64,000 bases of DNA from Haloimpatiens sp042688525 (GCF_042688525.2 NZ_JBHWAB010000001.1:186001-250000); one strand, 5' to 3'; counted from the stretch's first letter, positions 25,809 to 35,019 are shown. Notes: generated by a model from the letters alone, not told the origin. Made by a program: numbers and translations.

Positions 25809-26810
25809 ATGAAAAAAATAGGTCTAACTACTACTGTGCCTATAGAAGTTCTTTTGGCAGCAGGATATACACCAGTAGATTTAAATAATCTTTTTATAAC
25901 ATCAGAAGATTATTCAGAATATATAGATACAGCAGAGAAAGATGGGTTTCCCAAAAGTTTATGTGCATGGATAAAAGGAATATATGGAGCATGCATACAA
26001 AATAACATAAAACAAATAGTAGGAGTTATGGAAGGTGATTGTTCTAATACAAAAGCATTAGTTGAGGTTATGAGTTTAAAGGGAATAAAAGTTTATCCTT
26101 TTTCTTTTCCACACAGTCATAAAATAAAAGATATAAAGAAAGAAATGGATAAATTCATGAAAATGTTTGATGTGAATTTAGAACAAGTTGAAAGTGTTAG
26201 ACAGAAATTAAATAAAATAAGAAATTTAGGAATACAAGTTGATAAACTTACTTACAAAGAAGATAAAGTTAATGGTTTTGAAAATCATTTATACCAGGTT
26301 AGTTTTAGTGATTTTAATGGTGATGTTGATAAGTTTGAAACTAATTTAAAATCTACCATTGAAGATATAAGAAAAAGAGATCCTTTAAAGAAAAATATAA
26401 GACTTGGATATATAGGAGTACCACCTATGACAGCTGATTTATATGACTTTGTAGAAAAGTTTGGAGCGAAGATTGTATACAATGAAGTTCAAAGAGAATT
26501 TGCATTTCCAAGAGCAGAGAAGGCTTTAAATATTTATGAGCAGTATTATGATTATACTTATCCATATGATATAAATTTTAGATTAGATGAAATAATTGAA
26601 CAAATACAGGAGAGAAATTTAGATGCAATAATACATTATACACAAGCTTTTTGCTATAGAGCTGTAGAGGATATTATTATAAAACAAAAATTAGATATTC
26701 CTGTACTGAATATAGAGGGAGATAAACAAAACCTATTAGATGCACGAACTAAGTTGAGATTAGAAGCATTTTTAGATATGATTAGGGATTTGAAAAGGAG
26801 GAATTCTTAA
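25809..26810 (+). CDS. 2-hydroxyacyl-CoA dehydratase-like protein (HgdB/BcrC type) in the preQ1 operon
   Basis: A 333-residue protein of the 2-hydroxyacyl-CoA dehydratase subunit family. It opens MKKIGLTTTVPIEVLLAAGY (with TPVDLNN next), as in this family. Its four Cys are C52 (SLCAW), C62 (GAC), C78 (EGDCSN) and C282 (AFCYR). C52, C78 and C282 are placed as cluster ligands in the family, so one [4Fe-4S] cluster is likely. It is the first gene under the preQ1 riboswitch and overlaps its activase gene by one base. The substrate is unknown. The context points to a reductive step of queuosine-precursor synthesis rather than fermentation (inference). Confidence 0.8.
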   Translation: MKKIGLTTTVPIEVLLAAGYTPVDLNNLFITSEDYSEYIDTAEKDGFPKSLCAWIKGIYGACIQNNIKQIVGVMEGDCSNTKALVEVMSLKGIKVYPFSFPHSHKIKDIKKEMDKFMKMFDVNLEQVESVRQKLNKIRNLGIQVDKLTYKEDKVNGFENHLYQVSFSDFNGDVDKFETNLKSTIEDIRKRDPLKKNIRLGYIGVPPMTADLYDFVEKFGAKIVYNEVQREFAFPRAEKALNIYEQYYDYTYPYDINFRLDEIIEQIQERNLDAIIHYTQAFCYRAVEDIIIKQKLDIPVLNIEGDKQNLLDARTKLRLEAFLDMIRDLKRRNS

Positions 26811-27583
26811 TGAGAATATTGGGAATTGACCTTGGAAGTAGAGAAGTTAAGATTACATTAATGGAAGACTTGAAGATTATTTATAAAAACAAGATAAGTA
26901 CAATGGCATTTTATAGAGATTATTGTAAGTTTGATGGAAAGATAGTTGTTGATATGAACAAAATTGGTGTAAAAAATATAGATAGAGCAGTGTCAACTGG
27001 ATATGGAAGAAATAATACTGATTTAAGTATGTTTGAACCTATAAATGAAATTAAAGCTCATGTTTATGGAGCTTTTTATCAAACCAAGTTAAAAGACTTT
27101 ATTCTTTTAGATGTTGGGGGTCAAGATGTAAAAGCAATTAAGGTTGAAAAAGGAATAACAACAGATTTAGAGCTTAATGAAAAGTGTGCAGCATCTTGTG
27201 GAAGATATTTAGAAAATATGGCTAATGTATTAGAAGTAACACTTGATGATATGAGTAATTATTATGAAAATCCAGTTGAGTTAAATTCTACATGTGCTGT
27301 ATTTTCCGAATCAGAATTAATAGGTAAAATTGCAGAGGGAATTAAAATAGAGAATTTGTGTTCAAGTGTTAACTATTCAATGTATAAAAGATTAAAGCCA
27401 TTACTTACTAAATTTAGAGGAAGACAACTTGTTCTTAGTGGTGGTGTTGCAAATAATAGTGCAATAAAAAGGTATCTTCAAAAGGATTATGATGAAGTAA
27501 TAACATTAGATGAACCGCAGTTTAATGGGGCAATAGGATGTTGTTATTATGGAAGTATATTTAAAAAAGAAAGTAATGATTAA
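26810..27583 (+). CDS. BadF/HgdC-type ATP-dependent activase
   Basis: The 257-residue ASKHA ATPase has phosphate motif 1 GIDLGSREVK, motif 2 LLDVGGQDVKAI and adenosine motif LSGGVANNS. The two Cys that hold the bridging [4Fe-4S] cluster of the dimer are in NEKCAASCGRYLE and NSTCAVFSESE. Such activases fire single low-potential electrons into a dehydratase-like partner at the cost of ATP. The partner is surely the protein encoded directly upstream. Confidence 0.88.
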   Translation: MRILGIDLGSREVKITLMEDLKIIYKNKISTMAFYRDYCKFDGKIVVDMNKIGVKNIDRAVSTGYGRNNTDLSMFEPINEIKAHVYGAFYQTKLKDFILLDVGGQDVKAIKVEKGITTDLELNEKCAASCGRYLENMANVLEVTLDDMSNYYENPVELNSTCAVFSESELIGKIAEGIKIENLCSSVNYSMYKRLKPLLTKFRGRQLVLSGGVANNSAIKRYLQKDYDEVITLDEPQFNGAIGCCYYGSIFKKESND

Positions 27584-27611
27584 CTTAAACTTATCTTCAG
27601 GAGGAGTATAA

Positions 27612-28043
27612 ATGTATATTTTAAAAACAGAACACAGTTTTGATAGTGCACATTTTCTTGTAAATTATGAAGGAAAATGTGGTAACATACATGGACATAG
27701 ATGGAAAGTGGAAATAGAAGTGCAGTCACAAACATTAGTAAAAGGTGGTCAACTTGATGGTATGGTGATAGATTTTGGAGATTTAAAGAGGGATGTTAAA
27801 GAGATGGTAGATTTTTATGACCATGCATTGATTATAGAACAAAATACTATGAGAAAAGAAACATTAACTAATTTATTACAAGATGGATTTAGAGTAATTG
27901 ATGTAAAATTTAGACCAACTGCAGAAAATTTCGCAGCACATTTTTTTACTTGTATGAAGCAAAAAGGATATAAATTAAAAAGAGTTGCTGTTTACGAGAC
28001 ACCTAATAATTGTGCTGTATATGAAGAAAGTGAGGAAAAATAG
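27612..28043 (+). CDS. queD: 6-carboxy-5,6,7,8-tetrahydropterin synthase
   Basis: The 143-residue product carries zinc His residues in FDSAHF and IHGHRW, the catalytic Cys in EGKCGNIHGH, and FYDHALI with the catalytic His. It converts 7,8-dihydroneopterin triphosphate to carboxytetrahydropterin, the first dedicated step to preQ0. It follows the activase by 28 bp, behind AGGAGGAG. Confidence 0.95.
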   Translation: MYILKTEHSFDSAHFLVNYEGKCGNIHGHRWKVEIEVQSQTLVKGGQLDGMVIDFGDLKRDVKEMVDFYDHALIIEQNTMRKETLTNLLQDGFRVIDVKFRPTAENFAAHFFTCMKQKGYKLKRVAVYETPNNCAVYEESEEK

Positions 28044-28046
28044 TTC

Positions 28047-28715
28047 ATGAATTTTAAAGTGGTTGAAAAATTTGTAAGTATAAATGGAGAAGGAACTTTG
28101 TGTGGACAATTAGCTGTATTTATAAGATTTGCAGGATGTAATTTGAATTGTAGTTATTGTGATACAAAGTGGGCCAATGAAAAAGAAGTAAAATATGAAA
28201 TTATGAATTCAAAAGAGATATATGATTATGTTAAGTCTACAAGAATTAATAATGTTACATTAACAGGGGGAGAGCCCTTAATGCAACAAGGGATTGCAGA
28301 AGTTATAGAGTTATTTGCACAAGATAAAGAGATACATGTTGAAATAGAGACTAATGGAAGTGTAGCTATAGATGAGTTTAGAAAAATTAAAGGAAATATT
28401 CCTAAATTTACTTTAGATTATAAGCTTCCTTCAAGTGGCATGGAACAAAATATGGTTATAGATAATTATAAATATTTAAAAGAGTGGGATACAGTTAAAT
28501 TTGTAGTAGGAAGTTTAGAAGATTTACAAAAGGCAAAATGTATAATTTATAAATACGATTTAATTCATAAAGCCAATGTATATATAAGTCCAGTTTTTGG
28601 ACAAATATCAATGGAAAACATAGTTGATTTTATGAAAGCTAATAAAATGAATGGAGTTAATCTCCAAGCACAACTTCATAAAATTATATGGAGTCCAGAT
28701 AAAAGAGGTGTATAG
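28047..28715 (+). CDS. queE: 7-carboxy-7-deazaguanine synthase (radical SAM)
   Basis: The 222-residue product has the radical-SAM Cys motif in FAGCNLNCSYCDT and the SAM-binding TLTGGEPL. The N-terminal SINGEGTLCGQ is typical of QueE. It contracts the QueD product to 7-carboxy-7-deazaguanine. It starts 3 bp after queD. Confidence 0.95.
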   Translation: MNFKVVEKFVSINGEGTLCGQLAVFIRFAGCNLNCSYCDTKWANEKEVKYEIMNSKEIYDYVKSTRINNVTLTGGEPLMQQGIAEVIELFAQDKEIHVEIETNGSVAIDEFRKIKGNIPKFTLDYKLPSSGMEQNMVIDNYKYLKEWDTVKFVVGSLEDLQKAKCIIYKYDLIHKANVYISPVFGQISMENIVDFMKANKMNGVNLQAQLHKIIWSPDKRGV

Positions 28716-28716
28716 T

Positions 28717-29304
28717 ATGGCAATTGATAAGAAAGCAATTGAAGAACATATACGAGGTATACTGATAGCATTAGGAGACAATCCAGAAAGAGAAGGTCTT
28801 AAAGATACTCCAAAACGTGTTGCAAATATGTATGAAGAGGTTTTTGAAGGAATGTGCTATACGAATGATGATATTGCAGACATGTTCAATAAAACTTTTG
28901 AAGATGATTTAGATATTAAAGAAGGAAGTAGAGATATGGTAATAATGAAAGATATACAAATATTTAGTCATTGTGAACATCATTTAGCACTAATGTACAA
29001 CATGAAGGTAACGGTAGCATATTTGCCTAAAAAGAAAGTAATAGGTCTTAGTAAAATTGCAAGAATAGCTGATATGGTAAGCAAAAGGCTTCAACTTCAA
29101 GAAAGAATAGGAAGCGATATAGCGGAAATAATACAAAAAATTACAGAAACAGAAGATGTAGCAGTTATCATAGAAGGAGAGCATGCTTGCATGACTACTA
29201 GAGGAATAAAGAAAACTAATGCAAATACTGTAACTACAACTTTTAGAGGTAAATTTGTAGAAGATATTATGTTAAATAATAGACTTATGATGGCATTAAA
29301 ATAA
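28717..29304 (+). CDS. folE: GTP cyclohydrolase I
   Basis: The start is at 28717, one base past the queE stop, behind AGAGGTG. The 195-residue product has FSHCEHHLALM and EGEHACMTTRG, which supply the zinc ligands, and the GLKDTPKRVANMYEE start typical of FolE. It makes dihydroneopterin triphosphate, the substrate of QueD. Its place in this operon suggests it serves deazapurine synthesis at least in part, beside folate. Confidence 0.95.
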   Translation: MAIDKKAIEEHIRGILIALGDNPEREGLKDTPKRVANMYEEVFEGMCYTNDDIADMFNKTFEDDLDIKEGSRDMVIMKDIQIFSHCEHHLALMYNMKVTVAYLPKKKVIGLSKIARIADMVSKRLQLQERIGSDIAEIIQKITETEDVAVIIEGEHACMTTRGIKKTNANTVTTTFRGKFVEDIMLNNRLMMALK

Positions 29305-29383
29305 AATTATATTTCAATAAGAGTTTTAAAAGGTATAAAAAAGATATTTTAAAGTAAGTTATGAAAAAGTGGAGGTAATAATT

Positions 29384-30046
29384 ATGAATAAAGAAAAGGC
29401 AGTTGTTGTTTTTAGTGGAGGACAAGATAGTACTACTTGTTTGTTTTGGGCTAGAAAAAGGTTTAAAGAGGTTATTGCAATATCTTTTGATTATAATCAA
29501 AAACATAAACTAGAATTAGAATGTGCTAAGGAGATTTGTAAAAAATATGATATAGAACATCATATATTAGATATGAAATTATTAAACCAATTAGCACCAA
29601 ATTCTTTAACGAGAAATGATATAGAAGTTGATGTGGAAAAACCAGAAAATGAATTACCTAATTCTTTTGTTGACGGAAGAAATCTATTATTTTTAACTTT
29701 TGTTGCAGTTTTTGCAAAACAAAAAGGAATAAATCACATAGTAACAGGGGTATCTGAAAGTGATTTTAGTGGATATCCAGATTGTAGAGATGTTTTCATA
29801 AAATCTACAAATGTAACTTTAAATTTAGCAATGGATTATGAGTTTGTAATACATACTCCTCTTATGTGGATTGATAAAGCAGAAACTTGGAAAATGGCGT
29901 ATGATTTAGGAGTATTAGATATTGTAAAAAATGAGACTCTAACTTGTTACAATGGAATAAAAGGAAATGGATGTGGGCATTGTCCAGCATGTAAGTTAAG
30001 AAAAAATGGATATTTAAAATTTAAGGAATCATATTTAAGAAAATAG
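29384..30046 (+). CDS. queC: 7-cyano-7-deazaguanine (preQ0) synthase
   Basis: The start is at 29384 behind GGAGGT; an in-frame GTG upstream is part of that site. The 220-residue PP-loop enzyme has VVFSGGQDSTTCL at the N-terminus. The zinc site CGHCPACKLRKNGYL is at the C-terminus, with its first Cys in GNGC. It turns carboxydeazaguanine into the nitrile preQ0 with ATP and ammonia. No queF (nitrile reductase) follows in this operon. Confidence 0.95.
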   Translation: MNKEKAVVVFSGGQDSTTCLFWARKRFKEVIAISFDYNQKHKLELECAKEICKKYDIEHHILDMKLLNQLAPNSLTRNDIEVDVEKPENELPNSFVDGRNLLFLTFVAVFAKQKGINHIVTGVSESDFSGYPDCRDVFIKSTNVTLNLAMDYEFVIHTPLMWIDKAETWKMAYDLGVLDIVKNETLTCYNGIKGNGCGHCPACKLRKNGYLKFKESYLRK

Positions 30047-30061
30047 TTTAACTTATTTTTA

Positions 30062-30112
30062 GGTTGCTGATAAACATAAATTATCAACAGCCTTTTATAT
30101 TTTTTTGTATAT
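30062..30112 (+). terminator. terminator after queC
   Basis: GGTTGCTGATAA and TTATCAACAGCC form the stem (30062-30091), followed by a T-rich stretch. A nearly identical hairpin recurs at 31555. Confidence 0.75.
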
Positions 30113-30163
30113 AAAATAATATTAGAGTGAATACTGAATATGTGAGAGGAGAAAAAAGCTGTT

Positions 30164-31510
30164 ATGAAAGAAAAGTATAAAGAGGTATTTGAACAATTAT
30201 TAAAAGCTTACGAGAAAAATGAAATTGATAAAAAGATTAGGGAATTATTCAATGATTTTAAAGTGAATAAAAAAGAAATGGGAAGAATTATAGCGTCTTT
30301 GTGTGGTGTAGATGTGGAATATGAAAATGGTGAAAAATTCATTAAAGATGTAAAAGATGCTATATCTAATTATAAAAGAGATTCAAAAATAGTTTATAAA
30401 ATTAAAGAGTGTGATATGAAGTGCGCAGACGAAGAGGGAAAAACTTTATGTCAAAAGGCTTGTCCTTTTAATGCTATTTTAAAAGATGGAGAAAAAATTT
30501 ATATAAAAGAAGAACTATGTGTAGACTGTGGTAAGTGTGTAGAAGCATGCAAAGATGGTGGATTTTTAGATAGAATAGAATTTATACCTTTAGTAGATAT
30601 ATTAAAATCAGATGTACCAGTTATTGCAGCAGTAGCTCCAGCCATTGCAGGTCAATTTGGTGAGGATGTTTCTTTAGAAAAATTAAGAAGTGCTTTTAAG
30701 AAGGTTGGTTTTTTAGATATGGTAGAAGTGGCTTTTTTTGCTGATATGTTAACTTTAAAGGAAGCTATTGAGTTTGATCATTTTGTAAAAAGTGAAGATG
30801 ATCTCATGATTACGTCATGCTGTTGTCCTATGTGGGTAGGGATGTTAAAAAGAGTTTATAAAGATTTAGTAAAAAATGTTTCTCCTTCAGTATCACCTAT
30901 GATAGCTTCTGGAAGAGTGTTAAAAAAACTTAATCCAAAATGTAAAGTGGTTTTTGTTGGACCTTGTATAGCTAAAAAAGCTGAAGCTAAAAATGAAGAT
31001 ATAAAAGGAGCTATTGATTTTGTACTTACTTTTGAAGAAGTTAAAAATATATTTGATGTTTTAGAAATAAATCCAAGTGAATTAGAAGAAGATTTTACAA
31101 CGGAGTATGCTTCAAGGGAAGGTAGACTTTATGCTAGGACAGGAGGAGTGTCTATTGCTGTAAGTGAAGCTGTTGCACAAATCTTTCCTGAAAAAGCAAA
31201 GTTAATAAAAACAGTTCAAGCAAATGGAGTAAAAGAATGTAAAGAAGTATTAGATAAGGCAATGCGTGGAGAAATAAGTGCAAACTTTATAGAAGGTATG
31301 GGTTGTGTTGGAGGCTGCGTAGGAGGTCCTAAAGCAATAATACCAAAAGAAAAAGGAAAAGAAAAAGTAGATGAGGTTGCTGAAAATTCTAAAATCAAAA
31401 TATCTTTAAATAGTGAATGTATGAAGAAAGTTTTAAATACTATAGGTATAAATGGAGTAGAAGATTTTAAAGATAAGGATAAAATAAAGATTTTTGAGAG
31501 AGAATTTTAA
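30164..31510 (+). CDS. [FeFe]-hydrogenase-like protein with unusual H-cluster motif
   Basis: The 448-residue product has a helical N-terminus of about 80 residues. A two-cluster ferredoxin region follows (CQKACPF; CVDCGKCVEACKDG). The hydrogenase large-subunit domain then begins VIAAVAPAIAGQFGED. H-cluster motifs are ITSCCCPMWVG (canonical TSCCPxW with an extra Cys), VGPCIAKKAEA (MPC in classical enzymes) and EGMGCVGGCVGGP. These variants fit a monomeric non-classical group (C/D-like or sensory) rather than the main hydrogen-evolving enzyme. Activity and partner are unknown. It stands alone between two similar terminators. Confidence 0.85.
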   Translation: MKEKYKEVFEQLLKAYEKNEIDKKIRELFNDFKVNKKEMGRIIASLCGVDVEYENGEKFIKDVKDAISNYKRDSKIVYKIKECDMKCADEEGKTLCQKACPFNAILKDGEKIYIKEELCVDCGKCVEACKDGGFLDRIEFIPLVDILKSDVPVIAAVAPAIAGQFGEDVSLEKLRSAFKKVGFLDMVEVAFFADMLTLKEAIEFDHFVKSEDDLMITSCCCPMWVGMLKRVYKDLVKNVSPSVSPMIASGRVLKKLNPKCKVVFVGPCIAKKAEAKNEDIKGAIDFVLTFEEVKNIFDVLEINPSELEEDFTTEYASREGRLYARTGGVSIAVSEAVAQIFPEKAKLIKTVQANGVKECKEVLDKAMRGEISANFIEGMGCVGGCVGGPKAIIPKEKGKEKVDEVAENSKIKISLNSECMKKVLNTIGINGVEDFKDKDKIKIFEREF

Positions 31511-31521
31511 CATATTATATA

Positions 31522-31552
31522 AAAAAGCCATAAAAGCACAATGCTTTTATGT
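31522..31552 (-). terminator. terminator of the M24 peptidase gene
   Basis: CATAAAAGCA / TGCTTTTATG forms the stem. On the minus strand it is followed by GGCTTTTTTATA. Confidence 0.75.
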
Positions 31553-31554
31553 CA

Positions 31555-31590
31555 GGCTGTTGATAAATATAAATTGTCAACAGCCTTTTG
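31555..31590 (+). terminator. terminator of the hydrogenase-like gene
   Basis: GGCTGTTGATAA and TTGTCAACAGCC form the stem, followed by TTTTG. It closely matches the hairpin after queC (30062), including the loop ATAAA. Confidence 0.75.
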
Positions 31591-31617
31591 CATTTATCTT
31601 TTTTATGTAAAGTAAGA

Positions 31618-32691
31618 TTATTTTAAAATAGTTAATTCTTTTGGATAACTATTTAACACTTCACAACCGTCTTCTGTCACTAATACAAGGTCTTCAATTC
31701 TAACTCCACATTTTCCAGGATAATAGATGCCTGGTTCAATAGAAAATACCATTCCAGGTTTAGCAGTCATCTCTTCATTGCTTCCTACATCTGGATATTC
31801 ATGATCTTCTACGCCAATGTTGTGTCCAGTCCTATGAGTGAAATATTTTCCGTAACCAGCTTTTTCTATGACGTCTCTTGAAGCTTTATCAATGTCACAT
31901 AATCGTACACCAGGTTTTACAGCATTTATGCCGGTTAAATTAGATTGTAAAACAGTATTATATATTTTTTTACATTCTTCATCTGGTTCACCAAAGAATA
32001 TAGTTCTTGTCATATCAGAACAATAACCATTTGTTTTACCACCTATATCTAGTATTACAGAATCACCTTTTTTTATCATAGTATTGTCTGAATCATGGTG
32101 TGGTTGAGCAGCGTTTTCCCCATAAGCAATTACTGGATAAAAAGAAAACTCACTAGTTCCATGTTTTTTATATATGTTTAAAAGCATATCTGCTAATTCC
32201 TTTTCAGTATGTTTTTCAGGAATAATATTTATTAAATCACTCATAACTTTATCATTTACTTTTGAAGCTTCTTTTAAAAGTTCTATTTCATTGTTATCTT
32301 TTATCATTCTAACTTCATCAACAATGAATGAACTATTTATAAATTTAAGATTAGGCTTTTTATCCATAAGTGAAATTAGAAAATGGGATGGCCAAGTTTT
32401 ATCAACACCGAAAACTGTATTTTCTGCAAGATTTGCTATAACTTGAACTGCATCTTCACCATCTTTGTATACATGCAAATCAACACCTATAGTATCTTTA
32501 ACTGCAAATAGTTCATTTGCAATAAATTTAACAGTACCATTAGTATTTATATATAAAGCCATAAGTCTTTCACCTGGCTCTATCCATAATCCTAAAAGAT
32601 AATATATAGATGAAGATGATGTTATTATAAGTTGGTTAATATTATGTTTTTTCATATTTTCTATTATTCTTTTTAATCTAATATTTCCCAT
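31618..32691 (-). CDS. M24-family Xaa-Pro peptidase
   Basis: The 357-residue product starts at the second of two ATG codons, at better spacing from AAGGAGG. It has a creatinase-like N-terminal domain and a pita-bread catalytic domain. The five metal ligands are visible: Asp in VILDIGG and CSDMTRT, His in RTGHNIG, Glu in FSIEPG and in RIEDLV. It would cleave X-Pro peptides in the cytoplasm, useful to a peptide-fermenting organism. Confidence 0.92.
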   Translation of the reverse strand: MGNIRLKRIIENMKKHNINQLIITSSSSIYYLLGLWIEPGERLMALYINTNGTVKFIANELFAVKDTIGVDLHVYKDGEDAVQVIANLAENTVFGVDKTWPSHFLISLMDKKPNLKFINSSFIVDEVRMIKDNNEIELLKEASKVNDKVMSDLINIIPEKHTEKELADMLLNIYKKHGTSEFSFYPVIAYGENAAQPHHDSDNTMIKKGDSVILDIGGKTNGYCSDMTRTIFFGEPDEECKKIYNTVLQSNLTGINAVKPGVRLCDIDKASRDVIEKAGYGKYFTHRTGHNIGVEDHEYPDVGSNEEMTAKPGMVFSIEPGIYYPGKCGVRIEDLVLVTEDGCEVLNSYPKELTILK

Positions 32692-32972
32692 CATATACCT
32701 CCTTGATTAAGTAGTTTTATAAATATATTGTATACGTTTCTTATTAGTTTTTATTTCAACCATTATTTATTTTAAATTATTAATTATTCAGTTTTTGCAG
32801 TAAAAAAATACTGTCTAGCGAAGGGAAATGATATCTTGCGTAAGAAACATTTAAAATCAATTAAGAATTAATAATTAAAAATGAATAATGAAGGTTAATT
32901 TTTGATTTAGCAAAAATCTTTAATTATATTAGTTATTTTGCCCTAAGGCAAAATTTCCTTAATTATTAATTA

Positions 32973-34485
32973 CTCAACTTTCGCAGGAGAAAAAGACCAA
33001 CTTCTCCTTGATATAACAAGGCAAAGCAGTAATAAAATTGTCTATTATTGAGTCGATAAGCTCCTTAGAAAGAAGAAGTTTTTCAGATAAAACATTTTTT
33101 AAAATATCAATAATGATACGCATTACTTCACAAAATTGGATATCTTGAAGTTCATCACAACATTGATAAAAAAATCCACCAATAGTTCGTACATCATTAT
33201 TTTTACGATTTTCTAAAGCAAGCATGATATATCTAGTAAAAACTATAGACGTATGAGAAACCATGGAATCATAAGAACGTCCTTGAAACTCTTTAACAAG
33301 CTTTAAAAAAGATTTATTCATTTTGAAAAAAACTTCTATATCCCAGCGTTTACCGTAAATTCTTATGATTTCATTATCGTCTAAAGATATATCAGTAGAA
33401 ATCAAAGCAAGCCAGTTTCTTTTTCGATTTCTATCCCTTACAAATACAATTTTTGCTTTTACTTCATTGCCATTTTCATCAGAACCAATACCTACAATTA
33501 CAGAAGAAAGAATTTTAGCTCTACCGCGTTTCTTTTTTAAACTAGCATAAAGTCCTTTAAGATTTAAAAGCTTACCATTGTAATTGTAGTAAACCCTTGG
33601 CATTGCTTTAACCATAGCAATAGTATTAAGTTTAAGTTGTAAAATTTGTATAAGAATTTTGGGATACGTAAACCAGCTATCAAAAAGAACATATGATGCA
33701 GGAATTTTATATTTAGCAGCTTGTTTAAGTAAACACATCATAGCTGAAGGTGATTTTAAAATAGCCTCCTTACGGAGTTTAGCACCATTAGTTCTTTTAT
33801 CAATAGATTCATTTTGAGGGCAAATTCTATTTTTCTCTTTTTCAGAAGAAAGAAGAGTAAATCCAAGAGGCAAAAAAGTATTACCGTCTGACCAACCAAG
33901 TGTAAGAAGGCGAAAGCCTTTGACAAATTTTCTTGTAACGTGATCATGAACATTTGCAAGGAGTTCAACAGATTTACTTCTATTTCTACTATACAAAGAA
34001 TCATCTACTATTAAGACATTTACTCTATCTTTAGATGTAAGCGGAATGATTACATTTCTGATAATTGATGAAGAAAGTATGAGTAAAAATTTTCTCCAAT
34101 TAAAATTAGGAGAATTAAGGAACCTATAGATGACATCTTTTGAAAAGTTGATATTCTTTTTACTCTCAAAAGTACGAAAAAGATTTTTACCTGTGAAAAT
34201 AAGAGTAAATATATATTTAAATACTGTAATACAAGAAAAACCTTTTTGCTTTGAAAAATTACATTTTCTAAGAATAGATCCAATTTTGTTATCTTTAAAA
34301 AATCTATTTATAGTAAAATTCAGTTGTTTATCTTTGTTATCATTTGGTATAATAGTGTTCATAAGAAACATTCCTTTCTTTGGTGTGATGTTTTTAGCAA
34401 TTCTATTATACCAAAAGGAATGTTTCTTTGCTTTATGCGTTTATTTTACAGGCTTTCGCCTTATTTTTTATCTGCGAAAGTTGAG
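32973..34485 (-). mobile_element. IS4-family insertion sequence (about 1.51 kb)
   Basis: The ends are CTCAACTTTCGCAG (32973) and its complement CTGCGAAAGTTGAG (to 34485). A single transposase gene fills it. The stop codon lies inside the left inverted repeat. Low-complexity flanks (TTAATTA on both sides) could be a target duplication, but repeats of TTAATTATTAA make its length uncertain. Confidence 0.85.
32974..34362 (-). CDS. IS4-family DDE transposase
   Basis: The start is placed at the ATG at 34362 (MNTIIPND) behind AAAGGAATG; the upstream ATG lies within that site. The product is about 462 residues. Catalytic residues are visible: Asp in VLIVDDSLYSRN, Asp in VLFDSWFTYP, and Glu within the YREK signature YGKRWDIEVFFKMNK (Y-2-R-3-E-6-K). 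The gene is intact, so the element may be active. It could also act on the MITE copies that have similar ends. Confidence 0.9.
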   Translation of the reverse strand: MNTIIPNDNKDKQLNFTINRFFKDNKIGSILRKCNFSKQKGFSCITVFKYIFTLIFTGKNLFRTFESKKNINFSKDVIYRFLNSPNFNWRKFLLILSSSIIRNVIIPLTSKDRVNVLIVDDSLYSRNRSKSVELLANVHDHVTRKFVKGFRLLTLGWSDGNTFLPLGFTLLSSEKEKNRICPQNESIDKRTNGAKLRKEAILKSPSAMMCLLKQAAKYKIPASYVLFDSWFTYPKILIQILQLKLNTIAMVKAMPRVYYNYNGKLLNLKGLYASLKKKRGRAKILSSVIVGIGSDENGNEVKAKIVFVRDRNRKRNWLALISTDISLDDNEIIRIYGKRWDIEVFFKMNKSFLKLVKEFQGRSYDSMVSHTSIVFTRYIMLALENRKNNDVRTIGGFFYQCCDELQDIQFCEVMRIIIDILKNVLSEKLLLSKELIDSIIDNFITALPCYIKEKLVFFSCES

Positions 34486-34786
34486 TTAATTATTAACTAT
34501 TAATTATCTTTAAAGTAAAAGGTTTCTAAGCAAGATATCATTTCACGTAGCGCCTGTTTTTTACCTGTGAAAGTTGATTTATGTTAACAACCTTACACAT
34601 AACATGGTAGTGTTTTTTACTTATAATGTCAACATTTCTATATAAGTATAAAAATGTTATATTCCATATATAAAAATGCTATATTTAATGAAAATTAAGA
34701 TAATGTTAAGAATTTAATAAGAAGAATGTAAGATTCAAGTTGTATTATATATATAGAATAAATTATTTATAACAGGAGGTATAGTT

Positions 34787-34915
34787 ATGAGAGTATTAAG
34801 TAATTATGAAAAGGCAAAATTCATAAAGTATAAAAATTTAATTTATATATCTGCTGGAATATTATTATTTGGAGGAATAATTACAATAGAGAAAGTGACT
34901 ATGATGATAATATAG
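34787..34915 (+). CDS. small membrane protein (42 residues)
   Basis: A strong site (AACAGGAGGTATAGTT) precedes an ATG encoding a short basic N-terminus (MRVLSNYEKAKFIKYK) and one hydrophobic helix (LIYISAGILLFGGIITI). The strong ribosome site supports real translation. No family recognised. A MITE fragment begins 17 bp after the stop, so the original gene end may have been altered. Confidence 0.5.
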   Translation: MRVLSNYEKAKFIKYKNLIYISAGILLFGGIITIEKVTMMII

Positions 34916-34932
34916 AGTTTAAAAATATACAA

Positions 34933-34996
34933 TTCACTTCCGCAGATGAAAAATAGCTGCTGCGGGAAATGATATTTTTAATTGCAAAAGTTGAAG
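34933..34996. repeat. short MITE copy
   Basis: About 64 bp: TTCACTTCCGCAGATGAAAA at the left, TTGCAAAAGTTGAA at the right, with the central GCTGCGGGAAATGATAT of the family. An internally deleted copy. Confidence 0.7.
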
Positions 34997-35019
34997 ATAT
35001 ATAAATAAATTTATAGACA

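Larger units (their letters stand above)
32788..34577. repeat. long MITE copy interrupted by an IS element
   Basis: The left part (32788-32972) and right part (34486-34577) together match, in reverse orientation, the intact repeat at 54657-54935. This includes the internal AAATTTTGCC/GGCAAAATTT and AAGATTTTTGC segments. The ends read like TCAACTTTCGCAG. The IS4-family element splits it near the middle of an AT-rich stretch. Confidence 0.8.

Noticed and set aside
25809..26810. Double-cubane [8Fe-9S] cluster protein
   Set aside because: Known double-cubane proteins use more cysteines than the four present here. A single [4Fe-4S] cluster is more likely.
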